From contig JAAYAP010000087.1 of assembly GCA_012719315.1 (NCBI GenBank), positions 1-7,785 on the forward strand: a stretch of 7,785 bases of DNA. Direction: 5' to 3'. The DNA comes from Methanobacteriota archaeon (GTDB lineage Archaea > Thermoplasmatota > Thermoplasmata > Methanomassiliicoccales > Methanomethylophilaceae). The notes below the pieces were generated by a model that was not told the origin of the DNA, did not search any database, and worked only from the letters and a program-made list of their open reading frames with translations. Shown here one piece after another: positions 6,292 through 7,785 of this stretch (positions within the stretch are counted from its first letter, which is position 1; each line of letters begins with the position of its first letter). A program made the translations under genes and the position numbers.

Positions 6292-6370
6292 TAACACTTC
6301 CAAAAATCATTAAATAATAGATGACGTAACAGAATCGCCGAACGGAGGCCGTTATCCGTCGCAGATATGT

Positions 6371-6391
6371 CCGTAAACCCGTAATTTACGG
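6371..6391. promoter_or_regulatory. CCGTAA repeat cluster, candidate regulator site for mcr
   Basis: CCGTAAA (6371-6377) and TTTACGG (6385-6391) form a perfect 7-bp inverted repeat with a 7-base spacer. A further direct copy, CCGTAA, sits at 6379-6384. There are therefore three half-sites within 21 bases, ending 24 bases before the TATA box. That is the usual place for an archaeal activator site. Confidence 0.45.
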
Positions 6392-6415
6392 AGCCCGATT
6401 CCATTTTTCGCATGG

Positions 6416-6424
6416 TTTTTATAA
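6416..6424 (+). promoter_or_regulatory. TATA box of the mcr operon
   Basis: TTTTTATAA, preceded by a GG pair. Transcription would begin about 25 bases downstream, near 6445-6450, giving a leader of roughly 55-60 bases that contains the whole 6456-6481 hairpin and the ribosome site. The core is identical to that of the methyltransferase gene promoter. Confidence 0.6.
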
Positions 6425-6455
6425 TCACGATGTATACTCGCTTAATGCAAGGGGA

Positions 6456-6481
6456 ATGCGGAGAACGCCCGTTTTCCGCAT
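6456..6481 (+). promoter_or_regulatory. Stem-loop in the mcrB leader
   Basis: ATGCGGAGAAC (6456-6466) pairs with GTTTTCCGCAT (6471-6481) over 11 positions, one of them a G-U, with a GCCC loop. It lies in the predicted 5' leader, 13 bases before the GGAGG ribosome site. It could protect the message from decay, or influence ribosome access. It is not followed by a T run, so it is not a terminator. Confidence 0.6.
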
Positions 6482-6494
6482 ATTATTAAAAGAA

Positions 6495-6499
6495 GGAGG
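6495..6499 (+). promoter_or_regulatory. Ribosome binding site of mcrB
   Basis: GGAGG, 6 bases before the ATG at 6506. An out-of-frame ATG at 6501 lies only one base after it and would give an 8-residue peptide ending at a TAA (6525-6527). The spacing and the McrB N-terminus (MPKYNDVIDLYDDYGK) both select 6506. Confidence 0.85.
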
Positions 6500-6505
6500 T
6501 ATGAA

Positions 6506-7785
6506 ATGCCAAAATACAACGACGTAATCGATCTGTATGACGACTACGGCAAACGCATTGCGAAAGGCGTGCCGTTGGAAACCATCAGTCCGTTGCGCAA
6601 CAACGCGATCAAGAGGATCGCATCCCTCACGAAGAGGACGATAGCAGTCAACCTTGCCGGGATCGAGAAGGCTCTCAAGACCGGCAGCATGGCCGGCGTC
6701 CTGATCAAAGGGAAAGAGATCGACATCGAGCTGGTCAAGAACGCCGACAAGGTCGCCAAAGCCATCAAGAGCATGGTAGAGGTCACCGAGGACGACGGCA
6801 CCGTCACCACGGTCAAGAGCGATGGGAAGAACCTCATCGTCATCGTGCCGGAGGCGAGGTCCAACGCCGGAGTCGAGTACATCAACGGGTTCACAGTCGT
6901 CGCCGCGGCCACCACTGAGGCGATCATCGATATCTTCGATGTGCCCATGTACAAGGCCAACATGGTGAAGGCAGCCGTTTGGGGAAGATACCCTCAGACC
7001 GTCGGATTCGACGGTTCCAACCTCAAGTGCATCCTCGAGATCCCTCAGAACAACGAGGGAGCCGGTTTCGCACTCAGGAACATCATGTCCAACCACGTCG
7101 TCGCCCTGGTCAACAGGAACGCGATGCAGGGTTCGGCACTGTCCTCGATCTTCGAGACCTGCGCCGCCTTCGAGATGGGCGACGCGATCGGGCCGTTCGA
7201 GAGAGGCCACCTGCTCACACTCGCATTCCAGGGGCTCAACGCCAACAACCTGGTTTACACGCTTGTCAAGAAGAACGGCAAGACCGGGACGGTCGGTACC
7301 GTCGTCGCGGATCTGGTCGGCAAAGCACTGGAGGACGGGGTCATCCGCGTCAAGGAAGAGCTCCCCTCCGGATACAAGATCTACACGACTGACGACCTGC
7401 CCCTCTGGAACGCCTACGCGGCGGCCGGACAGAACGCGGCCGTCATGGTCAACGTCGGAGCGGCGAGGGCGGCCCAGGGTGTCCCCGGAACCGTTCTCTA
7501 CTACAACGATCTCCTCGAGCACGAGACGGGCCTCCCCGGTGTCGATTACGGCCGTGCGGCCGGTGTCGGTGTCGGTATGTCGTTCTTCTCGCACTCCATC
7601 TACGGTGGAGGAGGACCCGGTCTGTTCCACGGCAACCACGTCGTGACAAGGCACGCGAAGGGCACGATGATCCCCTCCATCACGGCAGCCAACTGCCTTG
7701 ACGGCGGGACGCAGACGTTCTCCGCCGAGGCCACATCCGGACTCTTCAAAGAGGTCTTCGGTGACATGGAAGAATTCCGCACGCC
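6506..7785 (+). CDS. mcrB: Methyl-coenzyme M reductase, beta subunit (McrB), lacking only the last residues
   Basis: Beta subunit of the enzyme that makes methane from methyl-CoM and coenzyme B at a nickel F430 site; the complex is a cytoplasmic alpha2-beta2-gamma2 hexamer. The window contains 426 complete codons. Family members are about 435-445 aa, so only a short C-terminal tail (after EEFRTP) is missing. Recognisable segments include MPKYNDVIDLYDDYGK at the start, GPFERGHLL near 231, and SFFSHSIYGGGGPGLFHGNHVVTRH near 359-383. By alignment from memory with the Methanothermobacter marburgensis enzyme, Phe360, Tyr366 and His378 here correspond to beta Phe361, Tyr367 and His379, which line the substrate channel and coenzyme B site. 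The gene has a strong ribosome site and a long regulated-looking upstream region, so it is probably first in an mcrBDCGA operon that continues beyond the window. Nothing in the sequence suggests an alkane-oxidising variant, but McrA would be needed to judge that. Confidence 0.97.
   Translation, partial: MPKYNDVIDLYDDYGKRIAKGVPLETISPLRNNAIKRIASLTKRTIAVNLAGIEKALKTGSMAGVLIKGKEIDIELVKNADKVAKAIKSMVEVTEDDGTVTTVKSDGKNLIVIVPEARSNAGVEYINGFTVVAAATTEAIIDIFDVPMYKANMVKAAVWGRYPQTVGFDGSNLKCILEIPQNNEGAGFALRNIMSNHVVALVNRNAMQGSALSSIFETCAAFEMGDAIGPFERGHLLTLAFQGLNANNLVYTLVKKNGKTGTVGTVVADLVGKALEDGVIRVKEELPSGYKIYTTDDLPLWNAYAAAGQNAAVMVNVGAARAAQGVPGTVLYYNDLLEHETGLPGVDYGRAAGVGVGMSFFSHSIYGGGGPGLFHGNHVVTRHAKGTMIPSITAANCLDGGTQTFSAEATSGLFKEVFGDMEEFRT

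Larger units (their letters stand above)
6220..6505 (+). promoter_or_regulatory. 286-bp intergenic regulatory region upstream of mcrB
   Basis: I find no plausible protein gene or tRNA here. From left to right it holds the 6258-6291 inverted repeat with T-rich tail, a strongly AT-rich stretch to about 6320, a short inverted repeat AACGG-AGG-CCGTT (6341-6353), the CCGTAA repeat cluster (6371-6391), a TATA box (6416-6424), a leader hairpin (6456-6481) and the mcrB ribosome site (6495-6499). The length and number of elements suggest controlled transcription of the mcr operon. Confidence 0.6.

Noticed and set aside
6501..6527. Eight-codon upstream reading frame overlapping the mcrB start
   Set aside because: Its ATG is only one base after GGAGG, too close for efficient initiation; probably chance, although a regulatory overlap cannot be excluded.
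6425..7654. Minus-strand open frame of 409 codons opposite mcrB
   Set aside because: Shadow of the highly conserved mcrB frame; it also runs through the mcr leader hairpin and shows no recognisable domain.
1..7785. CRISPR array, insertion sequence, tRNA, rRNA or toxin-antitoxin pair
   Set aside because: I found no repeated spacer-repeat pattern, no transposase motif or paired terminal repeats, and no tRNA cloverleaf or rRNA segment on either strand.

Overview
The window is most likely from a high-GC, methyl-reducing methanogenic archaeon, probably of the order Methanomassiliicoccales. The 3' end carries an almost complete mcrB (methyl-coenzyme M reductase beta subunit). About 1.1 kb upstream of it, on the same strand, lies a methylcobamide:coenzyme M methyltransferase of the MtaA/MtbA family. 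The promoters are archaeal in form (TATA boxes), as are two other genes: a DHH/RecJ-like nuclease with the HIDADG motif and an SbcD-related archaeal phosphoesterase. The lineage is an inference from gene content and base composition; no rRNA gene is present to confirm it.

Left half (1-3414, minus strand). A three-gene ABC importer of the iron-siderophore/heme/cobalamin class runs right to left: membrane-anchored binding protein (2227-3414), FecCD/BtuC-type permease (1123-2196), ATPase (303-1121). The 5' end of a DHH-family nuclease (1-238) follows. The importer promoter has a TATA box placed for a leaderless transcript, and a 19-bp inverted repeat (3422-3440) lies between the TATA box and the start codon. 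This looks like a repressor operator. The ATPase has no ATG, GTG or TTG at its true N-terminus; a strong Shine-Dalgarno points to an ATC codon at 1121.

Right half (3564-7785, plus strand). A phosphoesterase gene (3564-4289) is divergent from the importer. Next come the methyltransferase (4379-5416) with its own TATA box, a hairpin/oligo-T terminator (5457-5487), a cysteine-rich DUF169 gene (5512-6219), and a 286-bp AT-rich intergenic region. That region holds several inverted repeats, a TATA box and an 11-bp leader hairpin just before mcrB (6506 to the end).

Functionally, the methyltransferase makes methyl-CoM from a methylated corrinoid protein, and methyl-CoM reductase turns methyl-CoM into methane, so the last two steps of methylotrophic methanogenesis are side by side. 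The DUF169 protein between them has no known function. A corrinoid or iron importer next door would fit this metabolism, but its substrate cannot be read from the sequence. I see no mobile element, CRISPR array, tRNA or rRNA. The novelty here is in regulatory structure and gene neighbourhood, not in a new multi-gene system.
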